Shown here: piece by piece, positions 44,396-57,894 of the stretch
How the letters are laid out: each line of letters begins with the position of its first letter
Numbering within the stretch: position 1 is the first letter of the stretch
Assembly: GCA_003993805.1 (NCBI GenBank)
Contig: RSEF01000001.1
Coordinates: forward strand, 69,560,837 to 69,624,836
Source of the DNA: Himantopus leucocephalus
Taxonomy: Eukaryota; Chordata; Aves; Charadriiformes; Recurvirostridae
Length of the DNA: 64,000 bases
Direction: 5' to 3'
Notes under the pieces: generated by a model
Told to the model about the DNA's origin: nothing
Seen by the model: only the letters and a program-made list of their open reading frames with translations
Database searches by the model: none
Position numbers and translations under genes: made by a program

Positions 44396-47019
44396 CCTGT
44401 ACAAACAAGCTTGTACTCGTCTTTGGTGATGGTCCTTGCCACCCCTCCCTCTCCGGCAACCAGGGCTCCACCAGCCCCCAGAGATTCACTTCAGGTTTCC
44501 CTGAAGTCACTGGACTCAACACAGCTGCGGGCTGTGAGAGCTCAAGCACAGATAGCTACAGGCAAGTGAAAGGCACCAAGTGGATATTCCCTTCCAACAT
44601 GGAGGCTCCAGTATGTCCCTGATGTCTCCTGGGCCCCACACCCAAATGACCTCCAACCTTGGAAACTATTTTTGGCTCTTCCCCCCCACCCCCATCCTCC
44701 CCTTTCTCTTTCTCCTTTTTCCATCCTGGACTTTGAACCTGCCTATGATCTCTTCTTGTCCGCATGATTGCATCATTCATGGCAGGTAAGGTTAGCATGA
44801 ATAGAAGGAAATACAAACAGCACTTCACACAGCATGCCGGCAGCTGGGAGAACCTGCAGCCAGCAGAGGTTACAGACCCCAGTCAGGTCTAATAAGGACC
44901 TGCATCATTGGATGGGCATGAACTACAATTGCGATTATTCATGTTGAAATAGAGGTCACTGCGTCTCCTGCTTCAGAGGCAAATCTGAGCGCTGCAGGGT
45001 GTCTCAGAAGGAGGTTTCCTTTGTGCACAGCACTGAGCACCGGGCCAGGGCAGCCCAGCAAGGCTCTGCTGCCGGCTGCTTAAGGGAAGAAATACCACAT
45101 GTTTTTTTCCCTTGTTGTTGTGGCTCAGCATAGACACGGCATACATGTGGAGAGAGGAAGGGAGGACCGTGTGTTGCAGGATGGGGCTGTAGCCACGTGA
45201 GGCACCGGGATTTGGTGTCACTGCAGCCAGCACCAAAGAGCCGCCATCCTGAACATGGAAGACCTGAATCCAGCTCCTCTCCTGGGTGCCTTAAAACAAC
45301 ACTGGCCAGAATATCCTTGGCCCCTGTCCTCTCCACACAGCTTCATCTTGGGGGTACTTGCTGTACAGGCACCAGCAGTTCAAACCTCTGCTCGTTTCTA
45401 TCCCCAGCAGATTTGCCACTTAAGACAAGAAGAACAGCGAGACTGTGCAGGGCAACTACCGCTCAGCCAGCAGAGGTGGGATGAGGAGGCTGTTTACCTG
45501 AGGAAGATGACTGCTGAGGCAGGGGCTGCAGCACTGTCAGCAACACTGGCTGGCTTGCAGGATCCTCTCTGTGGAGCAAGTGGTTTGTGAAAAGTGCCCC
45601 GTGCGAGTGAGAACATTGCAAAATTCAGGACATCTGTACAAATTCCAGACCAATGCAGCTGCTCAAATATAATTATGAAAAATATTAGCAATTGAATGGG
45701 GAAGGCATTACAAAACAGCTAAGGAGAAAGAAAATAAACTGGCATGCTGTGATTGATGTAAGCATGTAATATTCTCCACATGTCCCTGGGACCAGCACGA
45801 TCTGCACCAGCTGAGACACTGCTTCCAGAGATGCAAAAACACTTCCAAGGGGAGCAACTGCCGAGCGGGGACCAAGCCCTCACTCCCTGTCGCAGCACTT
45901 GTGAAGCCCGTGGGCCTCCCCTGCCATGCAAAGTTGGGTTTTCAGGGACACAAGATCTCTGGGCAGATTGGGCTTCTGCACTTGTCAGAGCTTGGGACTG
46001 AAGTGTGATCAGCCAGGACAATTTAAGTAGGTGTCAGGAATACTCCTCAGCCCTGTTCAGAGTTAGACCACTGGGCCACCAAGGGTGCTTGCTTTCAACC
46101 AGCGGTGATGCTGAGCATCCCTAGACCTCACCACAACCAGCATGACCTGCCAGTCTCTGACAGCTGCTTTCCATCCAGGCACAGCCCCTGCTTGCAGCTG
46201 ACCTGGCCCATTGGTGCAGATGAGCTGGGGAGAGGTACGGGGACAAACGGAGGGGGAGATGATGGTCAGTATTGCTCACTGGACTCACCCATCACAGCCA
46301 CAGCTGTCAAACAGCCACCCTCTCCTTTCCAGGTGTCACTTTGGCCGCCACCTGCCAGGCACTCTAACACAAGTTTGGTGCAAAAAGCTGGGAAAAAATT
46401 TCCATTACAGATCAAACGGTGAGTGTCATTCAGCCCCAGACCAATGTGCCAGACACTGTGCCACCGTGTGGACACACAAAACACATTGAGCCTCTTGCTG
46501 TACTTCCATAAAGCACTTCCAGAAAGAAGACACAACATACCCTGCATATCAACAGAGAGAAGGCAGTAGGAACAGTACTAAGAGATTATCCCAGATACAT
46601 TTAACTGGTTCTACTTAAGGTGCTTTTGTGGCCACTCAGCACCAGGTACAGAGGATACCAGGCCACTGCGTTCAGGCAATCCCCGTAACTATCTCATCCC
46701 TCCCCAGCCAACTACTGCAGGTTTAGATGAAGGAAAGGTCTATTGTGTTCTTTTTCCCTCTCCTCCCCTATATTCTTTTTATTTTATCCTAGGAAATCTA
46801 ATCAAAATAGGCATTAACAGAAAACTACAGATGTGCAGCTGATGGAGAAGGAAGCAGCAATTTCAGTCCCAAGACACAGGAAAGCCAATGCGAGTCTTTC
46901 CATGGGTTTCAGCGGGCTTTGGGTTAGACCTTCACGGCAAGAAAGGAAGGAAAGGGCAACACAAACCCTTGCATTTCATTCATGCCCTCAAGCAGCGAGG
47001 AGCCTGGGACACTCGAGGT

Positions 47020-47340
47020 GAAGCCTTTGGGGGCTGCCCCGTCCCCGGGGAGCCGTACGCCGCGCGGCAGATGGGGCGAGAGCTGGCAGGCACGTCCGGC
47101 ACTGGATGTTCCCACCCAAGCAGGATGCCTGCAGATGGTTTTTCCAGGAGGGCTTGGAGGCAGCTCGGGGATTTTGCTGCTGAATCAGGCATTCTGCGGC
47201 GCAGGCAGAGACCTCGCCGCTGGCGCCGAGCCCTGCAGCTGCACAACGCCTGGCACGCGCCGCCGGGACTGCGGAGCCAACACGGACAAGCTTGGGGCGA
47301 CGCGGGCTCACCGCGGCCGCTTGCTCTCTTCCAGCTGATG
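47020..47340. promoter_or_regulatory. CpG-rich patch, candidate distal promoter
   Basis: A dense run of CG dinucleotides (CCGTACGCCGCGCGGCAG, then later GCGCCGCCGGGACTGCGGAG and GGGGCGACGCGGGCTCAC) contrasts with its surroundings. On the minus strand GCGGCCGCG is followed by GTGAGC, a good splice donor whose exon end would be 47312. It lies about 10 kb upstream of the transporter's coding exon 1, which has its own acceptor. Linking the two is inference. Confidence 0.4.
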
Positions 47341-47399
47341 GCATCACTGGAGGCCTGTGTCCCCTCGGCAGGAAAAGCTGAAAAATAGGCACCGGAGGA

Positions 47400-50300
47400 C
47401 AAACCACAGGAAACGCGTCCCTATCTGGGAGAGAAAGGACTTGTTGTACAGCACACGCCGAAGACATTGGAGCACAGAGGAGGGATGTAGATTTGGCACT
47501 CGAGCGCAAACAGTATGTCCCTGCCGTACCACGTCGCTGGCCGCCTTAGGCATAACTATTTAGGTTATTGGTATAAGGGTACATGTCCCAAAATTCGTAA
47601 TTGTCAGGCTTTTCTGGGAGCTCTTCAAATGCAGTAAGTCTCAGTCCTTTCTCCCAGACTGCTTCTACCTGCGGGGAAAGATGGCCTTGTCACTAAAGGC
47701 TTCGTTTTCAGATGCAGGCAACTATTTATCTCTGTAAAGGAAGCAGCCAGGGCCATTTGTCTTCCTGCTTCGCTGTAGGTTCTTCAGAGCAAGAACTTGT
47801 TGAGCACATAGGTAGCACAGACCTTGGCTATCTTCACCTCTGTGCGTGTAACAGCAATGCAAATATGTACATTCTCCTTCCTTGTTCCGCTTGGATGTGA
47901 GTTGTCTTACACAGATCTTGGGGCAAACACAGATACAACGGCCCCCCAGGTTTATGAAGTCTCCTGAAAACCCCAGAGCCTGTGCCTGCCAGCTTGTGTT
48001 TTTAATGCCTGGCCACAGGAGCGCTGCCGAAAGGGCAGGACCTGTGCAGCCCTGTGGCAGCGTTTTCATTTGCTGTGTTTACAGGGCATCTCCTCTCTTT
48101 TGGCAGCCAGCAGTGGCCGGCAGCTAAAGGCACTCCTGAGTGCAACACCGTGCAAGCGTCTCACTCCAGCTGGCAAGGGCAGGAGAAAAAAAAAGTAAGA
48201 GCAGCAGCTCTGGAAAGGGAAACAAGAGGGGCAAAGACGGGGGAATGGGAGATTAAAACATCAGATCGAAAAGGAACAATAAATCCCTGGTGAGGAATAT
48301 AGCTGGGGGGACAGAGAAGGAACAGATTGCAGCTCACTAATGAGGCAGACGGCATTTGCTTTGTGATCTGCAAATTCAGTTGGGTTTTCTGACAGAAAAA
48401 GACCCCATGCTATCCAGAAATCTGTTTGATACATGACCCGCCTCCCTCTGCCTTCTGCAGCAATAGCTGCTGGAGCAGGCAGGTCTGGCAGAGCCCACCA
48501 GGCTCTCGCGGCCGAGCCCTTGCAGCACCCCGGGGAGAAGGCAGGCAGGACGTGGGCAGGGCCATACCTTCCCAGTGCCTGCTAAACTGCAACACTCTGA
48601 GCTACGCAGGCCTGTCAAAATGGGGAGGATGCTCTGCTTGGACCACAAAGCCGGGGTGACGGCCAGGCTCAGCGTCACAGGCAGGGCCCCAGATGCGAGG
48701 GGCTGCCTAGGACCATTAATGAAGGGCTGAGGGCATCTGGCAAAACACTGTCTTGCTGCAAAGGTCCTTAGAGTATTAGGACTGTAGCTCCTCTGTCAGG
48801 CAAGAAAGTTCCAGCTGTGTGGTTTCAATCTGTAAGGGCTGCAGACAGTAACGCAGAGCATTTCAGGATATGTCACCCTTGGAGCAGGGACGTTGCTACC
48901 AGCCATTGGCACTAGTGTTCTGGCACCGCCGAGGCATTCTTGCAAAACTCTTCCAGGGAAGGAGAGGGAGGAAAGACAGCAAGCCGCAGATCCTCACATC
49001 TAGCTCCCACCCCTTAGTTCCCTGTATTTCATTAGGCAAATAATAACTCAGGGTCAATAGAATCAGCCTCTTTCCTAGAAATGAAATAACCACAGCCAAC
49101 TATCAGGTTGCCAAGGACCCGGGGATGCAGGCAGAGGTCCCTGCTCTGCAGTCAGCTGCTTTTGGTGTCTTTAGCACAGCGTTACTTCCATGACACTAGG
49201 CAATAGCATGTCTCTCCTTTGCTGTGGTTTGGGGAACATAAGTGTATAATAGATGGGGCAAGAGCTGCCACCCACACGCTTGGTTTCCTCATTGAAGCCT
49301 TGGCAGAAGTACTCAGGAATAAATGGGCAGAGGGGGCCCAGTTGTTTTCTTTCCTATGGGATAAAGAGATTACAGTTCTCAGAGTCATCAGACTGATACT
49401 TGCCTTTAGTATTGAAGTCTCCAAAACAAAAGAACAAAGAGAAATTCAGCACAATCAATAGCTCAGTGCACCTGACGGCCCACACAGAGTTCAGCTCTAT
49501 GAAGATACAAATCATCACTAATGTTCGCTGAGAGATGTTCTTTCTCCTACCATTTGCAGGGAGGAACAGCACAGAGGTGCAAAGTGCCGCTCACAGTATT
49601 TTGTTACAAGAAGATGCAAAGCTTGGTTTGCTTGGACCAAGTCACATACACACTTGCACCCCAGAAGCTGGGCACTGCCAGGCCCCTGAGCTGTCTCTCT
49701 GCTTCACACTAACATATTTACTGCTACCCTTCATGCAGTCGGCAGCAATTCCAGACCCGGGACCTCCGTGAAGAAGAGAAGCTGATGAGGGGAGCCTGGC
49801 TAAGGAGGAATTCATCAAGCGATGGGTCAGCCCTCTGACACTCACCCTTCCCATCAGCTGACCTGGGCTCTCCTCTACCTGTCCACAAACATAGCTCACA
49901 GCCAGAAACGTCACCAGAGATTACTTTTACTCTGGAAACACAGCAAACAACATAGTGCCAGCACAGGGACCAGATGATCCACAGCAGGGCAGCAGCCACC
50001 TGCAGGCAGAAGTCTAAAGAAAAGGTACTCCAGCCCCTGTTTTATAAAATATATATTCTCCAACACTCTCCAGGCACATCCATTCCTCTAAACATTCTCC
50101 CTCCTATTGGAAAAACAAAGTTTCTGTGAAGCAGTTAACTAACAACTATCCCTATTTTTCTCCCTCTTATAGTCTAATTACTCAAACTTGCCAAAATCAT
50201 CAGCATGACTTTTCCTACTTTACACAGAAAATCTCTGTAACCAGCTCCAGTTGCCTTTCCCTGTCTTAAGTATTTGCAACTGTGAGCACCTATGCTCGCT

Positions 50301-52564
50301 TACAGCTACACAGACCCAGGCTTGTAGATCAAACCCCAACACCTCACACCAGTGCCAAATCAGGGAGAGACTTAGCTGTTAGAAAGATGCCCAATTGCTA
50401 TGGGACATCCTCAGCAGTGAATGACTTCAAGTGAAGATGCCTCCTTAGAAGATACACTGTAGGCTCACATGATAGGTAGTGGGACAGTTACGGGGCTTAC
50501 CTAATGGCATTTTACAGTGTATTACTCAAAACACCAGACTAGGCAGTCTTCCTTCTGACACAAAAAAAGTCAAGCCCCTGCCACATGAAACCATTGTAGA
50601 CTGGTTTTGTGTTACTGCTGTGCTTGGGAAAGGCATGAATATATTTACATCCTTCTCGGTTGCATATCCATTTAGGTGTTATCACCAGTTTTTCAATGAC
50701 CGTCATATTTAGTTCTTGTATTTTCTTTTATGAAAGTTTTCATCATGCTTTGGACTCAAGCTCACTGACCCTTTACAAGCCACCTCTGACCTTTTATTTC
50801 AGGACATCTGCTTAGACAGGGTGCTATGTTTCTGGCTGGGGCTGACATTGCATATATTGTTAAGAACAGCCTGTCTGTAAGTCTGCAAGGTCAGGATATT
50901 TCTGAAGAGTAAGAACAAAAAGGCAGACACCATTTAAAATGGATCTCGGATCAACAGTCACTAAAGTACTCTGCTTTATCAGTCTTGCATACAAAGGACT
51001 ATCAGCCCTCGTGCTTTGCCGAAGCAACGTTCCTGCCTGGTATGAAGAGATGCTTCAAAAGACATCTCTGTCCCAATTTACTTAAAATGAAAAAACAAAC
51101 TAAAAAAAATATGCTCCAGCCATAGAAAAGATACGCAAATCTCCATGAGCTGATTTTTGCAGGGAGTTTCCTTACCTCTAACACTGTTGAGAGAAAGTCA
51201 ATATTTAACAGAACAGATGCCACAGAGATACACTTCTGTTTCTGGAAATAAACATGAAGGCCATATTGAACATGCCCACACATCCCCAACATGACACAAA
51301 CTTACTGCATGGCCCCAAGGACGGCTGGGAGCTGGATCTCTGGAAGCTCACTGGATTTATCTGCAGACTGGCGAGAATAACCTAATTAGTTGCAGTCCTG
51401 AAAAGCTGTATTCATTTCAGGTTCTACATAAATGTTCTTCCAAAAGACACTGCAAACTCCAAGGAACAAGTGCAACATCAACTTTCTCAAATCACTTTGT
51501 TAGGAAAATAAGTTGCAGAGCAGACGTTTTTCCTAATTTAAAGTGCCTTCGATGGTAACAATTCCTCAGCCCAACTGAACAACACGTGGCTTTCTAGAGC
51601 GGTTGAGGCATGTTCTGTGTGGATTTCTTTGGGATCTATCTTTTTTCTTCTCTTCTTTTCACTTTCCTCCAATCTCTTCATTTTAGTGGCAGACAGATTG
51701 CAAGACGGATCCCAATAAAGAGACATTTGAAGTTTTTCTTTACCGTGACACTGAAGTAAAGCCTTTAACAAATAAGCACAGACTCACACAAGAGATCACC
51801 CTGGATTCTCACCTGTCCTCCCTCAATGAGTCAATGCCTAAAAATTGATGAATGGGCTAATAAAACCCTCCTGAATGTTTTCTTGCATGCACAAAGGCTT
51901 ACGGAGACAAGGGCAATAGGCTACGGGAACTTAGGGAGTTAGACAAATTACACCAAAGCAGGGAAGCTGCAGGGAAGATCTAAGCAGCAAGAAAAAAGAA
52001 AAAGGTTACAAGACATCACACCAGGAAACCCAGCAGCAAGGCACATTTGCTGTACCTTCATCCCCATGATTTCTCATGGGTATCTTCGACCACTTACAGT
52101 AACAACCAGGACTACAACGTCGTGTTTCTGATAGACAGGACTACTAAAAATTTCCAAGCCCACCAAAGCAGCACAAAACCTCCACAAACTCAAGCCACAA
52201 AAAATGTCACAAGTTGGTATTTCCACTTCCCTCCTCTCTCCTCCAACATTCCCTCAAAAAAGTTATTGAGGCAGTCAATAAACATTTTGGTTTTATTTTA
52301 AGGCGTTAGATGTTTTGCTATTTACGTCCAAGTTACTTTGAAATAAAAATAGTATTGTTTGCATTTTTCCCCCTGAAGAAAAGCAGTGCCAAAACCTAAT
52401 CTCCTTTCACACAGAATGTAGGTGCAAGGAATCTGCATTTTTCCCGCAGAAGAACACTGTGGGAAAGACATCCCATACGCTTCTCCTCATTTCATGGGAA
52501 CTGGAGGTAAAACCGAGGAACAGCTGAGAGATGCAATAAAAAGATTGGCTTTATTCTATTGTAG
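47400..52564. other. No recognised gene
   Basis: I see no exon with family resemblance here on either strand. If the plus-strand transporter relic at 52.6 kb came from a whole gene copy, its exons 1-6 would fall here, but I could not recognise them. Confidence 0.45.
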
Positions 52565-52690
52565 CAATATCCCTTTGACTGTGACCCTGCCATTTTAGTC
52601 ATGGTTACTCTGGGGTACATCATGACTAACATCTCCCACTGTACATCCCTGACAGCGGAGGAAGTGCTGGCCTCCAAAGCGGTAACTGTG
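52565..52690 (+). pseudogene. Plus-strand relic of an SLC7 (xCT-like) exon 7
   Basis: Acceptor ttctattgtag and donor GTGAGT enclose 126 bases. It starts NIPLTVTLPF, hits TAG, then continues two bases out of frame as VMVTLGYIMTNIS and LTAEEVLASKAVTV. This matches xCT exon 7 (NIPLA..., VTIGYVLTNVA, AEELLLSNAVAV) and the minus-strand exon at 29091-29214. It is 126 rather than 124 bases long, so a 2-base insertion breaks it. The orientation is opposite to the intact gene. It may be a remnant of an inverted duplicate or of an ancient second paralogue. Confidence 0.75.
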
Positions 52691-53130
52691 GTGAGTGCAG
52701 CCCTTTGTTTTTACCGGATATTTTCAGGGTAGCACAGAAAAAGCAATCGCATCTGGGACCATCTCAAGGGGCCATTGGCAAAAATCCAGAGGCTCCACAG
52801 AAGAAGCAGCAGATTGTGGATTTTGATGCCTTGGGCAGGATGTCTGTTTCCACAATGGGCTGGGGAAGGAAGAAATATAAAGGAAGATGGTCTGATAAGA
52901 ACGTGGCCATGATAAAAAGGCTCTGTTCAGTATTCATTTATTTTAGTAAGAAGAAAGGTGCCCACAGTCACTGGGTTACAGGCGTTAGTCTCTTGCCTCA
53001 GTGGAATGAGAACTGGTTAGTACTGAGGCAATGTTAAATACTGGATTTTAAAATGAGTACAAAAATAGACAGAGAGCACAACAGATGTCACGGACAGTGG
53101 GTTCTTCTCATTCATCCTGGAGTTTTTCAG

Positions 53131-53219
53131 AAATTTGTTAAAATCATTTCCTCGGCAATTTCAGTGCTGGTGGCTCTGTCCTGCTTTGTGCTGGACAGAC
53201 GAAACTTAGCAGCTGCAAG
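53131..53219 (+). pseudogene. Plus-strand relic of an SLC7 exon 8
   Basis: After acceptor gagtttttcag the reading is [18 protein letters not shown], then a diverged tail ending AAAR at a GTGAAG donor. The VLVALSCF block equals that in the intact exon 8. The usual G(S/T)MNGG that follows is lost and the exon is 89 rather than 104 bases. It lies 440 bases after the exon-7 relic, in the right order on the same strand. Confidence 0.65.
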
Positions 53220-56200
53220 GTGAAGATCTGCGCTTTCTGAAATGAAGCATCTCTTCCACAATAAAAACTACCAGCCTTTTACTTACAAATTTGTTCTGCC
53301 GCCCTTGGATAGCTGGGAACATTCGCAGTAGCCAGCTGAGTGGATTTACCGACCCACCTACAAAGAGCTTTACTAAAACTTCAAAAGCACTCTATCATGT
53401 GAACACTCCCCTCTTCTGGCTGCCAGTTGGTCTTTATGCCACCTCGGCTGACTTGTTTACCAAGGGAAAAATAGACATTTCGAAAGTAAAGTTTGAGGCT
53501 GGGATTCCCTGTATGAACGAGGCCATGATGGAACATCATGTTCCCTAACCTCCCAGCATCTGCCCATGGCAAGCTGTCCCGCCTGGCCTCCGTTTTGGGT
53601 CGCTTTGCCTTTTCCAGATGTAGTTTTATTTTGTGCATTCCTATGTCAAATGCCAGCAGTGACAGCTTTAAGGGGATGGCTGCCTGCACCGGGCTTTGAT
53701 TTGAAGATCTTTTTTTTTGGTGAAATTCCGACCAGCTGAGAGGCGGGAAGCTAATGCTGCAGGCTGTATCGTGAGCTCCTCCTGGTGGGCATTAATATTG
53801 TATTAATTTTCCCTGTGTTTGAGCTCAAAAATAAAAATCACAGATTTTGGACACTGTCCTCTTCTTCTGTACTCAAGAAACACATTTTAAAATGGAAATA
53901 GAAAATAAACCATATATTCTGAGCGTGATTTAAGGCTTTCATTCCTTACTTCTTGCAGATGCAGCTGAAGGAAATGAACCCATCCTTACCCCTTGCATTG
54001 ACTTTTTGATACATTTTTTGCACCATCTTCAGCATCCCTTCCTTTTTTTCATTTGCTGCTTCTACATGACCACTGTCTCTTATTCAGCATAAATGCAGAC
54101 CTTGGGCTTCCAAAACCTAGTTTGCTCAGGTACTGTCACACAGAGAGAGAAGTGAATGACACCAGAGATCAGAGGCACAGCCTGGCCCTGTGTCAGACTG
54201 CGCTCTTGTGCGGAGAGTGTTTGCCTCAGCAGTCAGTCAATCCCCACTTCTGGGAAAAGCATGGATTAAATGAGCTACATACACACAAATATGTATCTTT
54301 TCTTCTGCAGGTATATTACGAACTAATAGCGATGCAGGTCCTACGTTTGAAAGTGATCTGTAAATCCCTTCTTTTTCTAGATTTTACTGTTATGCCTTCT
54401 TAATTTCCCTGATATTGATGTTGTTGATGATGATCTTGATGGTGTTGATTTGAAAGCCCTTTGGGCTGTTGAATTTTATCAGCGATTCACAGGTATGCCA
54501 ACCTTTGGGCTCACACTGCATCATTAATTAGCACCTTAAGATATCAATACTGTTTGAGTAGACAGGAATATCAGCCAGCAACAGTTGCACTCAGAAATGC
54601 CCTTAAAGATTTGGAGAATTTGAAAAATGTAGAAATGGAAGGCCAGAGATGTCTTAGCTTACATATGAGAATTACATCAGTGAAAAGGACTAAGCACTTC
54701 AATGCAGAAACGCTGCAAAGCGTAACAAAAAAAAAAAAAAAGTGGAGAAAAAAATAAAACTCAATATAGCTCCCTAAAATGCCCAATAAGATTTTGTAGC
54801 CTTCAGCTACAAAAACTGAAAATCTATAGAAATAATGCATTAGGATTTTTTAGACTTGTGATTTTTAACTTGCATCAAACTTGGTTGCAACAGAATACAA
54901 GCCTAAACATAAGAGAGTAGTGAAATGGAATTAAAAAAAAAATAAAAAATTAAGAAGTCACTAAATATCCTCCAGCTCAGATCCTTTGCAAAACCAGCCA
55001 GAATCTGGATCCATTACAGTCCAATCTTCCTGGCAGCTGATAAATTCAAGCAGAGATATCCAGAGATCTTAAATAATTCTCAAAGACATCACTTGGTTTA
55101 GATGTTTTTACAGAAAAGGAAATGTGTCCATTCAATCTCCTTCCGTCCTGTTACTACAGGGACTGAAACGCTGATGATTCAGTGCTGCAATGATATCATG
55201 GCTTTCCAGGCTACACTGCTACATTATGAGGTGACTGAAACATTGGACAAAGCTACACTCCACTCAATTTCATTCAAAGTAACAACAAGGAATGAAACAT
55301 AGCAAAATGACAATGGTTTAGAAAAAGCTTTTCCAAAATTGCAAAATGGAGAGGTTCACTTCATATTATGCCAGTAGTGTAAGCGAAAGACTGATTTGGA
55401 AAAGCAAGATTTAAATAATACTTCAAAATACTCAAACCCAAGCTGACCCCAGGGGTTGCATTTATAAGTTCACACCATTCCAGGTATCAGCCTGGATACC
55501 TCCGTATTATTTTCTGCCCTGTTTATCACAGAAACTTACCTAAACCTCTCCAAACCTGACATCTATGCAAAGGACAGGAAGGCCACCGATCCAGGGAAGC
55601 ACAGAAGAACCCTTCCACACCTGGAAGCAGTCCCCAGTGGGCAGTGTCTGGGGATGGGAGCCTTCCTCTAAGAAGACCCCAGTGAGACTGGTCAAATCTT
55701 AGTCTGGCTACTTCTTCTCCCCCCCAACACACGGGAAAGCAGTGATGTCCATCTTTTGGGGTCGCACCACTTCCATGCTCTTCACCACATGGGCTGGCAG
55801 GGCTTGAATACATGAGGAAAGAAAAGAAAAGCCCCACAGGAGCTGGCGTGTCAACCATTCAGAACGGGAGAAATCCCTTCTGCCTTTTGCAGGTGCCTCG
55901 GTGATGTCTGCAAACTGCTGCTTCAGTCTCGTAAAGGGCACGGGTTCCTCTCCGGACTGGCCAATTACTCTGACCCTTGCTGCTCCCTTCCCTCACCAGT
56001 ACACACCCCAGAGGCCCTCATCACATTAGCAAAACAAAGGTTAAGATATAGCAGCACAATCCAAAGCCTCCCCTATATATAAATTCCTGCACAGGAGAAA
56101 GCAACTCCCCAGGCAGCAGAGAGGACCACCCTGCCTCCTTCCCACAGTAGGCTGGACTGGGATGCACGAAGACAACTTTTTCCAGGGCAGCACTGGGAGT

Positions 56201-57840
56201 TCTGAATCATAAGTTTTGACCAAGAATCCCAAAATATTGCTGCAAACTGCAGCATCACCCAAAAACCCTCAGAAGCACAGCTACATATTTAAAGAAATAT
56301 CACTACATCAGCTGAGGCGTTACTTTAGACCTCATTAAAATCAGCGTATGCATGTTCAGCAGCTGAACTGGTTAGAAATTAAGGGTAGGATTGTAGCCAT
56401 GGTGTGCAAATCTAAGCAGATTCTTCCCCAGAAAGAGAGAACAGTGGTGCTTCTAGCCAGAAATCAAATCTATTTTGGCCCTACTACTTGCAGCCATTTC
56501 TATCACCTGACAGTCTTAAGTATTTCAGGTATTAAGCCCATTCAGCATAAGTCCTCCATGCTGGTGAAACAGTAAAAAAAAATCTAGCATTCCTGCAGCT
56601 AATTAAGAAAAAATTACCACGTTATACATATGGTTTCCCTTCTGTTCTCTACCACTACGTACATTTTGATTGGAATAGTCAACTTAGTATCTTTAAGATC
56701 TCAAGTTATACTATAACCTGTGCTTTAGTGCTTCAGCTAATGACTCGAGGCACAGGCTCCACAGACCATTTAGCAGATCAGAGATTTCTTTTTGTGTTGT
56801 TCCCAGTCTTTTAGAGTCCTTTTCAGCGAACCACAACAGTCTGGCATGGAACGATGCTCATTTTTTTTCTTCAAGCCATGAACTGTAAAATATAGTGAGA
56901 GTTAGCATCACTGCAGAAAAAATTTAGAAATCTCTGAATGTCCCAACCAAGTGGAAAAGAATTTAAATACAGTATTTTAAGAATATTGACAGCACTATTT
57001 TGTTGTCAATTAAAACGTGTAATAGAAGGATTGGTGAAGACATTTCTTTCATCATAGCTATGGTAAAAATACTGATATTACTGGAGTTCAGTAGCTGACA
57101 TTCTATATTGTTTAAAGTTCTTTGAAAGTAGAGGCATCAGGAAACATAGGACAGAATAAATGAAAATATATATACATTTCATACACTACCTGCCATGGTT
57201 GAAGACAGTTTGAGTATAGTAAAAAAAAAAAAAAAAATATATAGATCCTGTGGCCGGCTAAAGCATTTCTGACTTCCTCAGTTTTGTAATCTTGTGAATG
57301 GTCCCCTTTTTGAAGTTGTGTATTTTTTGAACGTACTGAACGCATTAACCTCAGGGAATTCTGCCTTATTCCTACATCTCCTCCTAGACACTACACATAT
57401 TATGCATTCAGTCCATCTCGATGACATCGTTTTTCTTCTCAATTACTATACTAAGTGCTATTTAAAATGTACTTTAAAATAAGAAAGCTACTAATGGCAA
57501 CATTACTGAAAACAGTCTATAAGCTACCAGTCCATAGCAGTGGCCCTGTATTGTGAGTACATAAGCAAGGCAAGGTTTGTGCAGAGAGGAAACGTCTTAC
57601 ATCTGAACCATGAGCGCTAAACACTACATTTATTTTCCACTCTCCAAATATGTCTGTTGGTCTAATACCTATCACTTCCCCTTAAAAACCTCACTCAGGG
57701 TAACTGTGGGGATGTAAAACACGAAACATCTTTCTGCTTTGTGTACAAACTGAACTCCTTCTTTAAGTGAAATAATCTTAATATTGAAGAAAATGGATCA
57801 ACAGAACCAGTGCCTAAAATAACTGTGTAACATACACTGT
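53220..57840. other. No recognised gene; partly possible KDM7A 3' UTR
   Basis: Exon 9-12 counterparts of the plus-strand transporter relic were looked for and not seen. There is a GAT/TTG-rich stretch near 54415-54450 and several A runs. Confidence 0.4.
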
Positions 57841-57894
57841 ATAACATACCTCTTCTGTGGCTACAAGAAAGTAGCCACAGAAGAAGTATGTTAT
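57841..57894. repeat. Near-perfect 24-bp inverted repeat with 6-base loop
   Basis: The arm at 57841-57864 (ATAACATACC...GTGGCTAC) is the reverse complement of 57871-57894 except at one base. The loop is AAGAAA. Read on the minus strand, the single mismatch becomes a G-U pair, so an RNA from that strand would fold into an uninterrupted 24-pair stem. Confidence 0.95.

Noticed and set aside
46195..46300. Possible exon 2 relic of the plus-strand transporter (ADELG followed by GG..GQY)
   Set aside because: The match needs about 10 extra bases at the start and further gaps; too weak to separate from chance.
46888..47509. Several overlapping long open frames on both strands
   Set aside because: They arise because the CpG-rich patch has few stop codons; none resembles a known protein.
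52485..52530. Possible exon 6 relic (ELEVKPR) ahead of the exon 7 relic
   Set aside because: Only a handful of residues fit, without acceptor or donor.
53291..53548. Plus-strand open frame after the transporter relic, considered as exon 9/10 relic
   Set aside because: Apart from a short TPL-like string there is no match to the SREG, MIH or TPLPAV blocks.
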